Shown: positions 52,449-62,002 of the stretch, piece by piece
Numbering within the stretch: the first letter of the stretch is position 1
Layout: each line of letters opens with the position of its first letter
Source: Burkholderiales bacterium
GTDB lineage: Bacteria > Pseudomonadota > Gammaproteobacteria > Burkholderiales > Casimicrobiaceae
Reading direction: 5' to 3'
DNA: 64,000 nucleotides
Assembly: GCA_015075645.1 (NCBI GenBank)
Contig: JABTUF010000007.1
Span: 1 to 64,000, forward strand
The notes under the pieces: model-generated
Told to the model about the DNA's origin: nothing
Database searches by the model: none
Seen by the model: the letters and a program-made list of their open reading frames with translations, nothing else
Translations under genes and position numbers: made by a program

Positions 52449-54122
52449 ATGGCGGGAGTGCTCGTACCTTGGGCGGCAGGCTACCGGTGGTCGTCGCTCA
52501 GATTCGACGCGATCGCGGGCGTCACGCTCGCGGCGTACGCGATCCCGGTGTCGCTCGCCTACGCGACGCTCGCAGGACTGCCGCCGCAGCACGGCGTCTA
52601 TTGCTATCTCGCTGGCGGCTTCGCCTACGCGCTGTTCGGATCCTCGCGTCAGCTCGCGATCGGGCCGACGTCGGCCATCTCGCTCCTCGTCGGCTCGTCG
52701 ATCGCCGGCATGGCCGCGGGCGATCCCGGCCGATTCCTCGCGATCGCATCGCTCGCCGCGCTCCTCTGCGCCGCGGTGAGCTTCATCGCCTGGGCATTGA
52801 AGCTCTCGTCGCTCGTGAGCTTCGTCAGCGAAACCGTGTTGACCGGCTTCAAGGCCGGCGCGGCGTTGTCGATCGCGATGACGCAGCTCCCCAAGCTCTT
52901 CGGAGTGCCGGGCGGCGGGCAGGGATTCTTCGACCGGGCGTCGACGCTCGTCGGGCAACTGCCCGCGATGAACCCGGCCGTGCTCGCATTCGGATTGGTC
53001 GCGATCGCGTTGCTCGTGGCCGGCGAGCGCGTCATGCCGTCGCGTCCTGTGGCGCTCGCCGTGGTGGTCGCCTCGATCGTCGCGCTGACCGTCACGCCGC
53101 TGGCGGACCTCGGCTTCAAGACCGTCGGCCTGCTTCCGGAGGGCCTGCCCCCGTTCACGTGGCCGTCGCGCTCGCTCTCGGACATCGAAGGCGTCGAAAC
53201 GCTCGCGCTCGCGTGCTTCCTGCTCGCCTACATCGAAGGCGTTTCCGCCGCGCGGGCGATCGCGCAGCGTCACGGCGATGCGATCGAACCGAGGCAGGAA
53301 CTCTTCGCGCTGGGCGCGGCGAATCTCGCCGCCTCCGCGTTCCAGGGCTACCCGGTCGCGGGCGGACTCTCCCAGTCGTCGGTGAACGACCAGGCGGGCG
53401 CGCGATCGCCGCTCGCGCTCGTCTTCGCGTCGGTCGCGATCGCGATGTGCCTCTTGTTCCTGACCGGATTGCTGCGAAACCTGCCGGACGTCGTGCTCGC
53501 CGCCATCGTGCTGGTCGCGATCAAGGGCCTGATCGACGTGCCGGCGTTGAGGTCGATCTGGGCGTTGAGCCGGACCGAGTTCGCGATCGCGGCGCTCGCG
53601 TTCACCGGCGTGCTCGTGCTGGGCATCCTGAAGGGCGTGCTGCTCGCCGCGATCGTGTCGATGCTCCTCATCATCCGCGGTGTCGCGCAACCGCACGTCG
53701 CCTCGCTCGGGCGCATCCCCGGTACGCGGCGGTTCTCGGACCTCGAACGCAACCCCGGCAACGAGGCGGTGCCCGGCACGCTGATCGTGCGCGTCGAATC
53801 CGCGCTGCTCTATTTCAACGCCGATCACGTCCTCGACCGCCTGCGTGCGCGCGTCGCCGGCTACGGACCGGAACTGCGGCGCGTCGCCTGGGACCTCTCG
53901 AGCACGCCGGTCGTCGACATCGCCGGCGTGCGCGCGCTCGCGACCTTCGGCCATGAACTCGCTGCGCGCGGCGTGTCCCTGCGCATCGTGAATCCGCGCG
54001 GGTCGGTGCGCGACCTGTGCCGCCGGCTGGGCGAACCGTCGCTCGGCGAGATCGACCGGCGGCTGTCGCTCAGCGACATCGTCGCTGACGGCGAAGCGGC
54101 GCTCAGTACGGCTCGGGAATGA
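52449..54122 (+). CDS. SulP-family anion transporter with STAS domain
   Basis: A 557-residue SLC26/SulP transporter for sulfate, bicarbonate or other anions. The membrane part (about 1-420) opens with DAIAGVTLAAYAIPVSLAYA and has GLPPQHGVYCYLAGGFAYA and the helix 8-10 region FQGYPVAGGLSQSSVNDQAG. The C-terminal STAS domain (about 440-550) has the core LSSTPVVDIAGVRAL. Next to decarboxylases, bicarbonate transport is an attractive guess. It starts 10 bp after the Rieske gene and overlaps PPK2 by 20 bp at the convergent ends. Confidence 0.88.
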   Translation: MAGVLVPWAAGYRWSSLRFDAIAGVTLAAYAIPVSLAYATLAGLPPQHGVYCYLAGGFAYALFGSSRQLAIGPTSAISLLVGSSIAGMAAGDPGRFLAIASLAALLCAAVSFIAWALKLSSLVSFVSETVLTGFKAGAALSIAMTQLPKLFGVPGGGQGFFDRASTLVGQLPAMNPAVLAFGLVAIALLVAGERVMPSRPVALAVVVASIVALTVTPLADLGFKTVGLLPEGLPPFTWPSRSLSDIEGVETLALACFLLAYIEGVSAARAIAQRHGDAIEPRQELFALGAANLAASAFQGYPVAGGLSQSSVNDQAGARSPLALVFASVAIAMCLLFLTGLLRNLPDVVLAAIVLVAIKGLIDVPALRSIWALSRTEFAIAALAFTGVLVLGILKGVLLAAIVSMLLIIRGVAQPHVASLGRIPGTRRFSDLERNPGNEAVPGTLIVRVESALLYFNADHVLDRLRARVAGYGPELRRVAWDLSSTPVVDIAGVRALATFGHELAARGVSLRIVNPRGSVRDLCRRLGEPSLGEIDRRLSLSDIVADGEAALSTARE

Positions 54123-55026
54123 ACTTGAACGGATAGTTCGACGCGCGGACCTTGCCGGCCTTCCGCCGCTTCGGCAGCTTCGGCTTCTCGCGCGGCACGT
54201 CCTCGTAGGGAATGCGGCCCAGGATATGGGTGATCGCGTTGAGGCGGGCGCGCCGCTTGTCGTCGGAGCGCACGACGAACCACGGCGCCCACGACGAGTC
54301 GGTCGCCGCGAACATCTCGTCGCGCGCCACCGTGTAGTCGTCCCAGCGGTCGTAGGACTTGATGTCCATCGGCGACAGCTTCCAGATCTTGCGGCCGTCG
54401 TCGATCCGGTCCTCGAGGCGCCGCGTCTGTTCGTCGGCCGAGACTTCGAGCCAGTACTTGAGCAGGATGACGCCCGAGTCGACGATCGCGCGCTCGACCA
54501 GCGGGACGCCGGCGAGGAACCGCTGCGCCTGGTCCTCGGTGCAGAAGCCCATCACGCGCTCGACGCCCGCGCGGTTGTACCAGCTCCGGTCGAAGATGAC
54601 GACTTCGCCCGCCGCCGGAAGGTGCCGGATGTAGCGCTGCACGTACATCTGCGATTTCTCGCGTTCGGTCGGCGCCGGCAGCGCGACCACGCGGAACACG
54701 CGCGGGCTCACCCGCTCGGTGATCGCCTTGATCGTGCCGCCCTTGCCGGCGCCGTCCCGGCCCTCGAACACGATGCAGACCTCGAGGCCCCGGTGCTTGA
54801 CCCACTCCTGCAGGCGCACGAGTTCGACGTGGAGCTTCTTCATCGCCTTCGCGTAGCTCTTGCCGGACAGCGGCTCGTGCGGCGCGGCCGCGGGTCCGCC
54901 CGCACCGCGCTTTCCGCGGGACGGCGCGGCTTTCGAGCGCGCTCCACCCGCACTCCCCTTCGCACTGCGCTTGCCCTGACGCGACGCGTTTTCGTCCGTC
55001 GGCGCCTTCTTCGATCTGGCCATCAT
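54103..55026 (-). CDS. ppk2: Polyphosphate kinase 2 (class I-like)
   Basis: It moves phosphate between polyphosphate and nucleoside diphosphates. Of 307 residues, the first 50 are a basic Lys/Arg/Ala tail of low complexity. The PPK2 core has Walker A EGRDGAGKGG (88-97), Walker B with FDRSWYNRAG (145-154), and the lid region TEREKSQMYVQRYIRHLP, with DRIDDGRKIWKLSPMD later. It is single-domain. The gene is on the same strand and downstream of fabI-like, 132 bp away, so it may belong to the DUF3141 operon. Confidence 0.92.
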   Translation of the reverse strand: MMARSKKAPTDENASRQGKRSAKGSAGGARSKAAPSRGKRGAGGPAAAPHEPLSGKSYAKAMKKLHVELVRLQEWVKHRGLEVCIVFEGRDGAGKGGTIKAITERVSPRVFRVVALPAPTEREKSQMYVQRYIRHLPAAGEVVIFDRSWYNRAGVERVMGFCTEDQAQRFLAGVPLVERAIVDSGVILLKYWLEVSADEQTRRLEDRIDDGRKIWKLSPMDIKSYDRWDDYTVARDEMFAATDSSWAPWFVVRSDDKRRARLNAITHILGRIPYEDVPREKPKLPKRRKAGKVRASNYPFKFIPEPY

Positions 55027-55158
55027 GCATTCTCTCCAGAGGATAGTCGGTTGGGGTTCAGTGCGGCACGCCGCACCGCGGGCCAGCGTCCCGCGATGGC
55101 CTCGGCGGACCGGATCCGCGTTCCAACGGGTGACGTGTTCGCGGCGGCTGGTTCATGG

Positions 55159-55941
55159 TCACGCCATGATGTTGACGCCGCCGTCCACGTAGAGCGTCGC
55201 GCCGGACAGGCGTCGCGCGTAGGGCGAGGCCAGGAACGCGCAGGTGTAGCCGACGTCCATGATGTCGACCCGTTCGCCGATCGGCGCGCGTTGCGCCGCC
55301 TCGTGGAGCAATTGGTCGAAGTCCTTGAGGCCCGAGGCGGCGCGCGTCTCGAGCGGCCCCGGCGACACCGCGTGCACGCGGATGCCCTGTCCCCCCAGCT
55401 CGAACGCGAGGTAGCGGCAGCACGCCTCGAGCGCCGCCTTGACCGGACCCATCACGCTGTAGGTCGGCACGACCTTGTTCGCACCGTGGTAGCTCATCGC
55501 GAACATCGTCCCGCCCTCGGACATCAGCGGCGCCGCCAGCTTCGCCATGCGAACGAACGAATGGCAGGAGACGTCCATCGCACGGGCGAAACCCTCCGCG
55601 GAGCACGCGAGGAGTCCGCCTTGCAGGTCTTCCTTCGGCGCAAACGCGATCGAGTGCACGAGAATGTCGAGACGGCCCCAGGTCTTCGCCACCGCGTCGA
55701 ACACCGATTCCAGCGCGCCGTTCACGCTCACGTCGAGCGGCAGGAAGATCGGTGCGTCCAGTTCGCGGGCGAGCGGCTCGACGTGCGGCCGCGCTTTCAG
55801 GTTGAGGTAGGTGATCGCGAGGTCCGCCCCCGATTCGCGGAACGCCTTCGCACACCCCCACGCGATCGACTGGTCGTTGGCGATGCCGACGACCAGCGCC
55901 TTGCGGCCGTCGAGCACCCTGCCTGCCGCCGGCGGAATCAC
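55159..55941 (-). CDS. FabI-like enoyl-ACP (enoyl-CoA) reductase
   Basis: A 260-residue divergent SDR. The nucleotide motif is VVGIANDQSIAWG (18-29). The active-site pair Tyr161 and Lys168 lies in YSVMGPVKAALE, and VHSIAFAPKEDL is also FabI-like. It differs from housekeeping FabI at SYHGANKVVPT, and its neighbours (phosphate acyltransferase, DUF3141) suggest a specialised role in butyryl- or PHA-related acyl reduction. It begins 58 bp downstream of the acyltransferase stop on the same strand. Confidence 0.85.
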   Translation of the reverse strand: MIPPAAGRVLDGRKALVVGIANDQSIAWGCAKAFRESGADLAITYLNLKARPHVEPLARELDAPIFLPLDVSVNGALESVFDAVAKTWGRLDILVHSIAFAPKEDLQGGLLACSAEGFARAMDVSCHSFVRMAKLAAPLMSEGGTMFAMSYHGANKVVPTYSVMGPVKAALEACCRYLAFELGGQGIRVHAVSPGPLETRAASGLKDFDQLLHEAAQRAPIGERVDIMDVGYTCAFLASPYARRLSGATLYVDGGVNIMA

Positions 55942-55999
55942 GACGCTCCTCCGGCGATTCGCACCCGTCGGCGGTGGATGCGCCTGGCCATCGAGGAGA

Positions 56000-56941
56000 T
56001 CAGGCGACCGCCCGGCCCGCGGTTTCGCGCCGCGCGTGCGCGACCAGGCCCGCGACCGCGCAAGACGCGAGGCGCGTGGTCACCGAGTCCGCGCGGCTCG
56101 TGAGGATGACCGGCACGCGTGCGCCCAGCACGATCCCGGCCGCATCGGCGCCGGCGAGGAACGAGAGGCTCTTCGCCAGCATGTTGCCCGCCTCGAGGTC
56201 CGGCACCACAAGGACGTTCGCGCGACCGGCGACCGGCGAGTCGATCCGCTTGATGCGCACCGATTCGAGGCTGATGGCGTTGTCGAGTGCGAGCGGTCCG
56301 TCGACGATCGCTCCGGTGATCTGGCCCCGGTCGGCCATCTTGCACAGCGCGGCGGCCTCGACGGTCGAGGGGACTTTCGGATTGACCGTCTCCATCGCCG
56401 ACAGGATGGCGACCCGGACCTCCGCGAACCGCAGCGCGTGCGCGAGGTCGATCGCGTTCTGGATGATGTCGACCTTGTCCTCCATCGTGGGCGCGATGTT
56501 GACGGCGGCGTCGGTGACCACGAGCGTCTCGGCGTAGGACGGCACGTCCATGACGAAGCAGTGGCTCACGCGGCGGGCGGTGCGAAGCCCGGTCTCGCGC
56601 CGCACGACCGCCGCCATCAGCTCGTCGGTGTGGAGGCTGCCCTTCATCAGCGCCTGCGCCCGACCCTCGCGCACGAGCTCGACCGCCTTCGCGGCCGATG
56701 CCTCGCTGTACGGCGCATCGACGATCGGGATGCCCGTGATGTCGATGGCGCCGGCCTTCGCCGCGGCTTCGATGCGCGCCGTCGGGCCGACGAGTATCGG
56801 CGCGATCAGGCCGAGCCTCGCCGCATCGACCGCGCCGGCGAGGGAGCTCGTGTCGCAGGGATGCGCGACCGCCGTCGCCGTGGCGGGCAACTCGCGGCAG
56901 GCCGCGATCAAACGCTCGTACTTCTCGTGCGGGCGGGTCAT
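56000..56941 (-). CDS. Phosphate acetyl/butyryltransferase
   Basis: A 313-residue acyltransferase swapping CoA for phosphate on acetyl- or butyryl-CoA. Family features are LKGSLHTDELM, VSHCFVMDVPSY, TDAAVNIAPTMEDKVDIIQN and DGPLALDNAIS. Related proteins in such clusters often carry an N-terminal MaoC hydratase domain; this one does not. ATG 56941 is chosen over upstream in-frame options. It starts 5 bp after the DUF3141 stop. Acetate or butyrate kinase is not in the window. Confidence 0.88.
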   Translation of the reverse strand: MTRPHEKYERLIAACRELPATATAVAHPCDTSSLAGAVDAARLGLIAPILVGPTARIEAAAKAGAIDITGIPIVDAPYSEASAAKAVELVREGRAQALMKGSLHTDELMAAVVRRETGLRTARRVSHCFVMDVPSYAETLVVTDAAVNIAPTMEDKVDIIQNAIDLAHALRFAEVRVAILSAMETVNPKVPSTVEAAALCKMADRGQITGAIVDGPLALDNAISLESVRIKRIDSPVAGRANVLVVPDLEAGNMLAKSLSFLAGADAAGIVLGARVPVILTSRADSVTTRLASCAVAGLVAHARRETAGRAVA

Positions 56942-56945
56942 CGCT

Positions 56946-59303
56946 TCACGGCGTCCTGCGCGAGGCGCGGTTGCGGGCCTTCGCCTTGACCGGTCGCGTT
57001 CGCGCGCGGCGACGGGTCGGGGCAACGTCGAGCACGGCGCCGATCTGTTCGACCACCCCGCGCTCCTCGTCGGTGGGCTTCGCCCTGCGGATGCGCTCGT
57101 CCGCGGCGAGCTTCCGCAGCAGCGTCACGAGGCGTGCGCGGTCCGCCGGGACGGCGAGGAGCGACGGGAGCGACGCGAGGGCACGATCGGGCTCGTGGCG
57201 CACGATGATCTCCTGCTCCCCGCGGATGCGCCGCCACTGGTCGGGCGGGACCCGGGGCAGGAGATCGGCGTAGTCGGCGGCGATCGCGCGGCGCGCCTGG
57301 AGCCACGACAGCAGCATCGGCTGGCCCTTCCGTGCGAGCAGCGCGCCGACCCGGGCGACCGCCTCCGGGTAGCCCCCTTCGGCCATCGTCGCGAGCGCTT
57401 CCTGCACGAACGGCAGGTCGCGGGCCTCCGCCGCGAGCGCCGGGACATCGCGCGCTGCCCGCTCGCCGGCCTGCAGCGAGAAGACGTTGCCGTAGGTCTG
57501 GAAGAACGCAGCCTCGCTCGCCGCGTCGCGCATCGCCCGGGTGAATTCGAGCGAGGCGCTGATCGACGACGACGCAGCCTGCTCGATCGCGGTGAGCGCG
57601 TTGTCCTTCGCCGCCGGCTCCCGCCGCTCGCGCACGAGTCCCGCTGCCGGGCCGAGCCAACGCACCCAGGGATTGAGATCCGACACGAGCCAGCGCTGGA
57701 AGCGCAACGGGTGGAACTGCCGTGCGAGCTTCGCGGTGAAGACGTTCGACGTCGCCCGGATCAACGGCTGCATGAAGAGCTCGTATGCGCGCTGGTTGAA
57801 CTCCGAGATCGCGTTCACCGCCTCGAACGGCTTCTCGTCGGCACGATCGAAGCGGTTGAGCTTCCCGACCAGGTCTTCGAGCCGGTGTTCGACGAAGCGC
57901 ACGGCATAGGCGACCTCGCCATCGTCCCCGCGCGACTCGTCGATCGACATGCCCCACAATCCCGGCGGCAGCGCCTCGATCGATTCGAGCACGGTGACGA
58001 TCTGCGCGTGTTCCTTCGTCGCGACACGGCCGGACACGAATATGCCGAGGTGTCCGACGTCACGGTGCATCAGGCCGACGATGACCTGCCCGCGCGCCTT
58101 GATCTCCTCGGTCGAGCCGTAGACGTCGGCGACCCAGTTGAACGCCTGCTGCGGTGGCGTGATGTTGTCGCCCAGCGAGGCGAACAGCACGATCGGCGAA
58201 CGGATGTCGCGCAGGTCGAACGACTGTCCTGCACCCGAGCGCGTCTCCCCGCGCCAGAGCTTGTTGCCGACGAAGAGATTGCGCGTGATCCACTCGATCT
58301 CCTCGCGGTTCATCAGGTAGAACCCGCCCCACCAGCGCTCGAACTCGAGGAAGCGCGGCGCCTCGGTGTCGACGCGCGAGTACAGGTGGTAGTACTTGTC
58401 CCAGAACGTGTTGGCGGGGTTCAGGTTCTCGAAGTTCTGCACGAGGTGCGCACCGTCGAACACGCCGTCGCCCAGGTCGCTCGTGAGCGACGCGAGCCAG
58501 GTGCCGCCGAGGAGCCCGCCCGCGTAGCGCATCGGGTTGTCGCCCTCGCCTTCCTGCCATGCGCCGCCCCAGTAGGACATCGGCGCACCGTTGATGACGA
58601 TCGGCCCGGTGTCCTCCGCATCGGACGCCGCGAGCATCATCGCGGCCCAGCCGCCCTGGCAGTTGCCCACGATCGCCGGCTTGTCGCTGCGCGGATGGCG
58701 CGCACGAACTTCGCGCACGAACGCCTTCTCCGCTTCGCACACGTCGAGGAGCGTCTGCCCGGGCTCCGGATCGCGGAAGAAGATCACGAAATAGACCGGA
58801 TGACCGGCGCGAAGCGCGACCCCGACCTGCGAATCGTCCTTGAAGCCGCCTATGCCCGGCCCGTGGCCCGCGCGCGGATCGATGATGACGTAGGGTCGCT
58901 TCTCCGGATCGACTTCGACGCCCTCGGGCGGCACGATGCGGACCAGCGCGTAGTTGACCGGTTTTCGAAGCGCGCGGCCATCGACGATCGTCTCGTAGTC
59001 GAAGTGCAGCACGGGCGGCAGTCCCGCCCGCGTGTGTTCGATGAATGCGTTGCCGCGCTCGCGCAGCGTGTCCCAGAACAGGATCGAGCGCTGCGTGGCG
59101 TCGACCAGATACGCATGCCAGTCCGACCACAGGGCCGCCGGCGCCGCGGGACTCGCGGCGAGCTGCGCGACCGAAGGGGCGCTCCAGGCCTTCCGGAGTT
59201 CGTCGGCAAACGCGTCCAGGGCGACCTGGGCGCGCTTCTGGTAGACGACCGCGACCTTGTTGGCGAGATCCTGGCTTCGGGCGAGGCTGGCGGGGATATC
59301 CAT
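56946..59303 (-). CDS. DUF3141 protein, PHA-synthase-like
   Basis: A 785-residue alpha/beta-hydrolase-fold protein. The nucleophile elbow GNCQGGWA (213-220) has Cys215 in place of Ser, as in PHA synthase PhaC. HFDYETIVDGR, RAGHGPGIGGFKDDSQVG and LFASLGDNITPP (catalytic Asp region), with a His in MHRDVGHLGIFVSG, complete the triad. The large C-terminal part is helical. The true role is unproven; DUF3141 genes recur beside pta and fabI. ATG 59303 is preferred over an upstream frame extension that would cross motif copy 3. Confidence 0.85.
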   Translation of the reverse strand: MDIPASLARSQDLANKVAVVYQKRAQVALDAFADELRKAWSAPSVAQLAASPAAPAALWSDWHAYLVDATQRSILFWDTLRERGNAFIEHTRAGLPPVLHFDYETIVDGRALRKPVNYALVRIVPPEGVEVDPEKRPYVIIDPRAGHGPGIGGFKDDSQVGVALRAGHPVYFVIFFRDPEPGQTLLDVCEAEKAFVREVRARHPRSDKPAIVGNCQGGWAAMMLAASDAEDTGPIVINGAPMSYWGGAWQEGEGDNPMRYAGGLLGGTWLASLTSDLGDGVFDGAHLVQNFENLNPANTFWDKYYHLYSRVDTEAPRFLEFERWWGGFYLMNREEIEWITRNLFVGNKLWRGETRSGAGQSFDLRDIRSPIVLFASLGDNITPPQQAFNWVADVYGSTEEIKARGQVIVGLMHRDVGHLGIFVSGRVATKEHAQIVTVLESIEALPPGLWGMSIDESRGDDGEVAYAVRFVEHRLEDLVGKLNRFDRADEKPFEAVNAISEFNQRAYELFMQPLIRATSNVFTAKLARQFHPLRFQRWLVSDLNPWVRWLGPAAGLVRERREPAAKDNALTAIEQAASSSISASLEFTRAMRDAASEAAFFQTYGNVFSLQAGERAARDVPALAAEARDLPFVQEALATMAEGGYPEAVARVGALLARKGQPMLLSWLQARRAIAADYADLLPRVPPDQWRRIRGEQEIIVRHEPDRALASLPSLLAVPADRARLVTLLRKLAADERIRRAKPTDEERGVVEQIGAVLDVAPTRRRARTRPVKAKARNRASRRTP

Positions 59304-59414
59304 GAGCTGGTCTGGTCGACGTTCGCAGGTCACGCCCTTGCTGACCGGCGGATCGCACCTCCGGGTCGGCGCGCGGCGCGGCCGAGGGTCATCCTGTCCA
59401 TTGTGCACCCCAGC

Positions 59415-59425
59415 CGTCCTCGCAG
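59415..59425 (-). promoter_or_regulatory. Shared motif, copy 3 (upstream of DUF3141)
   Basis: The 11-bp core CTGCGAGGACG occurs on the minus strand, 112 bp before the DUF3141 ATG. It is preceded by GTGAA and followed by GCTGGGG, so CTGCGAGGACGGCT (14 bp) is shared with copy 2. The outer GTCCAG and GGTCCGACG blocks are not clearly kept. It is on the same strand as the gene, as are copies 1 and 2 relative to theirs. Confidence 0.55.
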
Positions 59426-59555
59426 TTCACGACACCGGACAACGGCTGCGACGGCACTGGCGAATTCCGATCGTCCGGCCCACGAACGTGGCGTCCCGTC
59501 CGGCCTGCGGAATCGCGCGGACACGACGAATGCGCCCGATCCGTTCGAGACCGAT

Positions 59556-60851
59556 CTACGCGCGGGTCGCAGTCAGGACCGTCCCCGCCCGAACGCGATC
59601 GCCCGGATACGTACGCGCCGCGACGGCGAAACCAACGGCCGCGAACACGCTCGCGATCGGCACGATCGCGAGCGCCGCACCGAGGCCGTGGCGATCGGAA
59701 ATCCAGCCGGCGGCGAGCGGCCCCACGGCGAGGCCGACGAGGTTGTGCACGAGCGCGAGCACCGATGCCGCGCTCGCGCGAAGCGACGCGGGCACGACGT
59801 CGATCACCGCGGCGCTCGCGGTACCGATGTTGCATGTCATGAGCGTTGCGCCCGCGAGGATCAGCGCGAATTGCAACGAACCCGGTGACGTCGCCGCGAA
59901 TGCGCTGGAGAGCACGACTGCCGTGGCGAGCGCCAGGACCGCGGGCACCTTCAACCGCGCGCCGGTCACGCGTCGGTCGAGCCGATCGGCCAGCGCTCCC
60001 CACAGCAGAGCGCCGACACCGGCCGCGAGCACCACGAGCGCCGCGCGCGTTCCGGCCTGGGCGGGGGCCATGCCCCATGCCCGGTGAAAGTGGCTCGGAA
60101 GCCACGCGTAGACCGCCGACACGGTCACGAGCTGCAATCCGCTGGCGACACAGGCGATGGCCAGCGAGCGCGGCCGCCGGAGTCCGGCCACGATCTCGCG
60201 AAACGTCACCTCGGTGGTCGTGACCCGGCGGATGCCCAGGCCGTCGCGGGTGGTCGCGATGAGCGCGAGCGCGATGACGACGCCCGGCACGCCGACCGCG
60301 GCGAACGCGATGCGCCAGCCCCAGCGCTCGGCGAGGATCCCGCCCAGCGCCACGCCCAGCACGGACCCCACGAGCGCCGCCGACAGGAAGCCGGCGAGCA
60401 CGGTGCTCCGGAATCGCTCGGGAAATACCGAGGCGAGGATCGCGGCGCCCACCGCGCCGAACGCCGCCTCGCCGATGCCGACGACCGCTCTCGTGGCGGC
60501 GAGTTGCGTCGCCGTCCCCGCAAAGGCGCACGCGACGGTCGCTGCGCTCCAGACGAGCGCCATCGAGATGATGGCATGCAGCCGGCCGTATCGGTCCGCG
60601 ACGACGGCGATCGGGACCGTGAAGATCGCGATCGCCACGGCGACGATCGACACGAGTCCTCCGAGTTCGCGATCGGAGAGCGCGAACTCGCCCTCGAGGT
60701 GCGGGAACATCGACACGACGATCTGCCGGTCGACGAAGTTCTGCACCATCAGCACGAACAGCACCGCGAACAGCACCCACGCGGTCCGGCCCGCCCCGGC
60801 CGCAGCGCCTCCATCGCGCGAGAGATCGCGCACGTCACTCATCGGGCGCAC
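59556..60851 (-). CDS. MFS transporter (organic-anion type)
   Basis: A 431-residue, twelve-helix major facilitator. Helix 1 is followed by NFVDRQIVVSMFPHLEGEFALSD (in parts), and loop 2-3 carries VVADRYGRLHAI. The DRQIVxxxFPxLExEFxLSD opening is shared with spinster-like and aromatic/organic-acid MFS groups. Start GTG 60851 has GAGGA 9 bp before; ATG 60842 is the alternative. The upstream PanE-like gene on the same strand ends 68 bp away. The substrate is unassigned. Confidence 0.78.
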   Translation of the reverse strand: MRPMSDVRDLSRDGGAAAGAGRTAWVLFAVLFVLMVQNFVDRQIVVSMFPHLEGEFALSDRELGGLVSIVAVAIAIFTVPIAVVADRYGRLHAIISMALVWSAATVACAFAGTATQLAATRAVVGIGEAAFGAVGAAILASVFPERFRSTVLAGFLSAALVGSVLGVALGGILAERWGWRIAFAAVGVPGVVIALALIATTRDGLGIRRVTTTEVTFREIVAGLRRPRSLAIACVASGLQLVTVSAVYAWLPSHFHRAWGMAPAQAGTRAALVVLAAGVGALLWGALADRLDRRVTGARLKVPAVLALATAVVLSSAFAATSPGSLQFALILAGATLMTCNIGTASAAVIDVVPASLRASAASVLALVHNLVGLAVGPLAAGWISDRHGLGAALAIVPIASVFAAVGFAVAARTYPGDRVRAGTVLTATRA

Positions 60852-60919
60852 ACGGCGAGGTCCTCATCCGGTTACACGACGGCGACGCCCCCCCGCCTGA
60901 CCGGCGCGGGCTCGCAGGA

Positions 60920-62002
60920 TCACACCGTCTCGGCCGTGGCCCGGCGCCGGTTCGTCTCGAGCCAGCGATCGACGTTCGCGACGATCGCGTCCACCGCGGC
61001 CGAGCGTTGCCCGCGCGCGGCGCCGATCGCCTGCACGAGCCGGTCGACCCGCTCGATCGCGGTGGCGCCCTCGGCGAGAGCGCGCGCGACCGACGACGGA
61101 CTCGCGAGCGACCGGGCGGCGTTCGCGTACTTGTCGAACGGCACGAGGTCCCCTGCGGCCGCGCCGAGGTCGATCGCGAGCCGTGCCACCCACTCGTACA
61201 CGGCGCGCGATGCGTCGAGGTCGCCGTGTACCGCGTCGCGGATCGGACGCATGCCGTCGGCGCCGACGCATCGATAGTTGCCCGCGAGCAGCATGCTCCA
61301 CTTCGCGATGGGCACGAACAGCGACTCGTGGACCTTGAGCTTCACCGGGAGTTCGACGCGGCCGTCCGGCGTGTCGAAGCGCGCGGCCTCGATGCCGGCC
61401 TCGAGTTCGCGCAGCATCGCGGTGTCGGCGTCCGAGCCGAAGCGCGCTGCCTTGAAGTTGGTGGCGAGGCGCACCTGCAGCACGTTGGGCGGCTCGCCCG
61501 GCGGACGAAACGCCTGCGGGTCCGGACTGCACAGCGTCATCTTCGCCGGATCGAACGCCTGCCACGCGTCGAAATCGGCGTAGCACTTGCGCAGGGCATC
61601 GACCGGCACGCCGGGAATGCGCCGGAGGAACGGCGGCGGCGGCATGTTCATGATCGACATGCAGGGAATGCGCGCCTTCGCCACCGCCTGCAGCAGTTCG
61701 CGCACGCCCGGCAGCCGGTACTGCGGCTCCTGCATCGCGAGCACGACGAGGTCGAAGCCTTCGAGCCGGACGTCGTCCGGCTTCGCCGCCGACAACCGGC
61801 CCGGGAGCGTGCGCGAGTCGATCTCGAACGATTCCGCGCCGTCGCGCATCGGCATGCGCACCCGCGCTCCGTTCGCGTTGAACGCGGCAGCGCCTGCGGG
61901 CGTGCACGCGAGCGTCACGTCGTGTCCCGCGGCCAGCAACTTGATCGCGAGCAACGAGCCGTACGACGCGCCCATGCTCAGCACCTTCCTCGCCTGCGAC
62001 AT
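60920..62002 (-). CDS. ApbA/PanE-like ketopantoate reductase family protein
   Basis: A 360-residue NAD(P)-dependent reductase of the ketopantoate-reductase superfamily. The Rossmann segment VLSMGASYGSLLAIKLLAAGHDV replaces the usual GxGxxG by GASYGS. VHESLFVPIAKWSMLLAGNYRCVG lines the active site with a Lys, and the C-terminal helical domain follows. Overall resemblance to real PanE is modest and length is above 300, so it may be another 2-oxo-acid reductase. ATG 62002 directly precedes the Rossmann strand. Confidence 0.72.
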   Translation of the reverse strand: MSQARKVLSMGASYGSLLAIKLLAAGHDVTLACTPAGAAAFNANGARVRMPMRDGAESFEIDSRTLPGRLSAAKPDDVRLEGFDLVVLAMQEPQYRLPGVRELLQAVAKARIPCMSIMNMPPPPFLRRIPGVPVDALRKCYADFDAWQAFDPAKMTLCSPDPQAFRPPGEPPNVLQVRLATNFKAARFGSDADTAMLRELEAGIEAARFDTPDGRVELPVKLKVHESLFVPIAKWSMLLAGNYRCVGADGMRPIRDAVHGDLDASRAVYEWVARLAIDLGAAAGDLVPFDKYANAARSLASPSSVARALAEGATAIERVDRLVQAIGAARGQRSAAVDAIVANVDRWLETNRRRATAETV

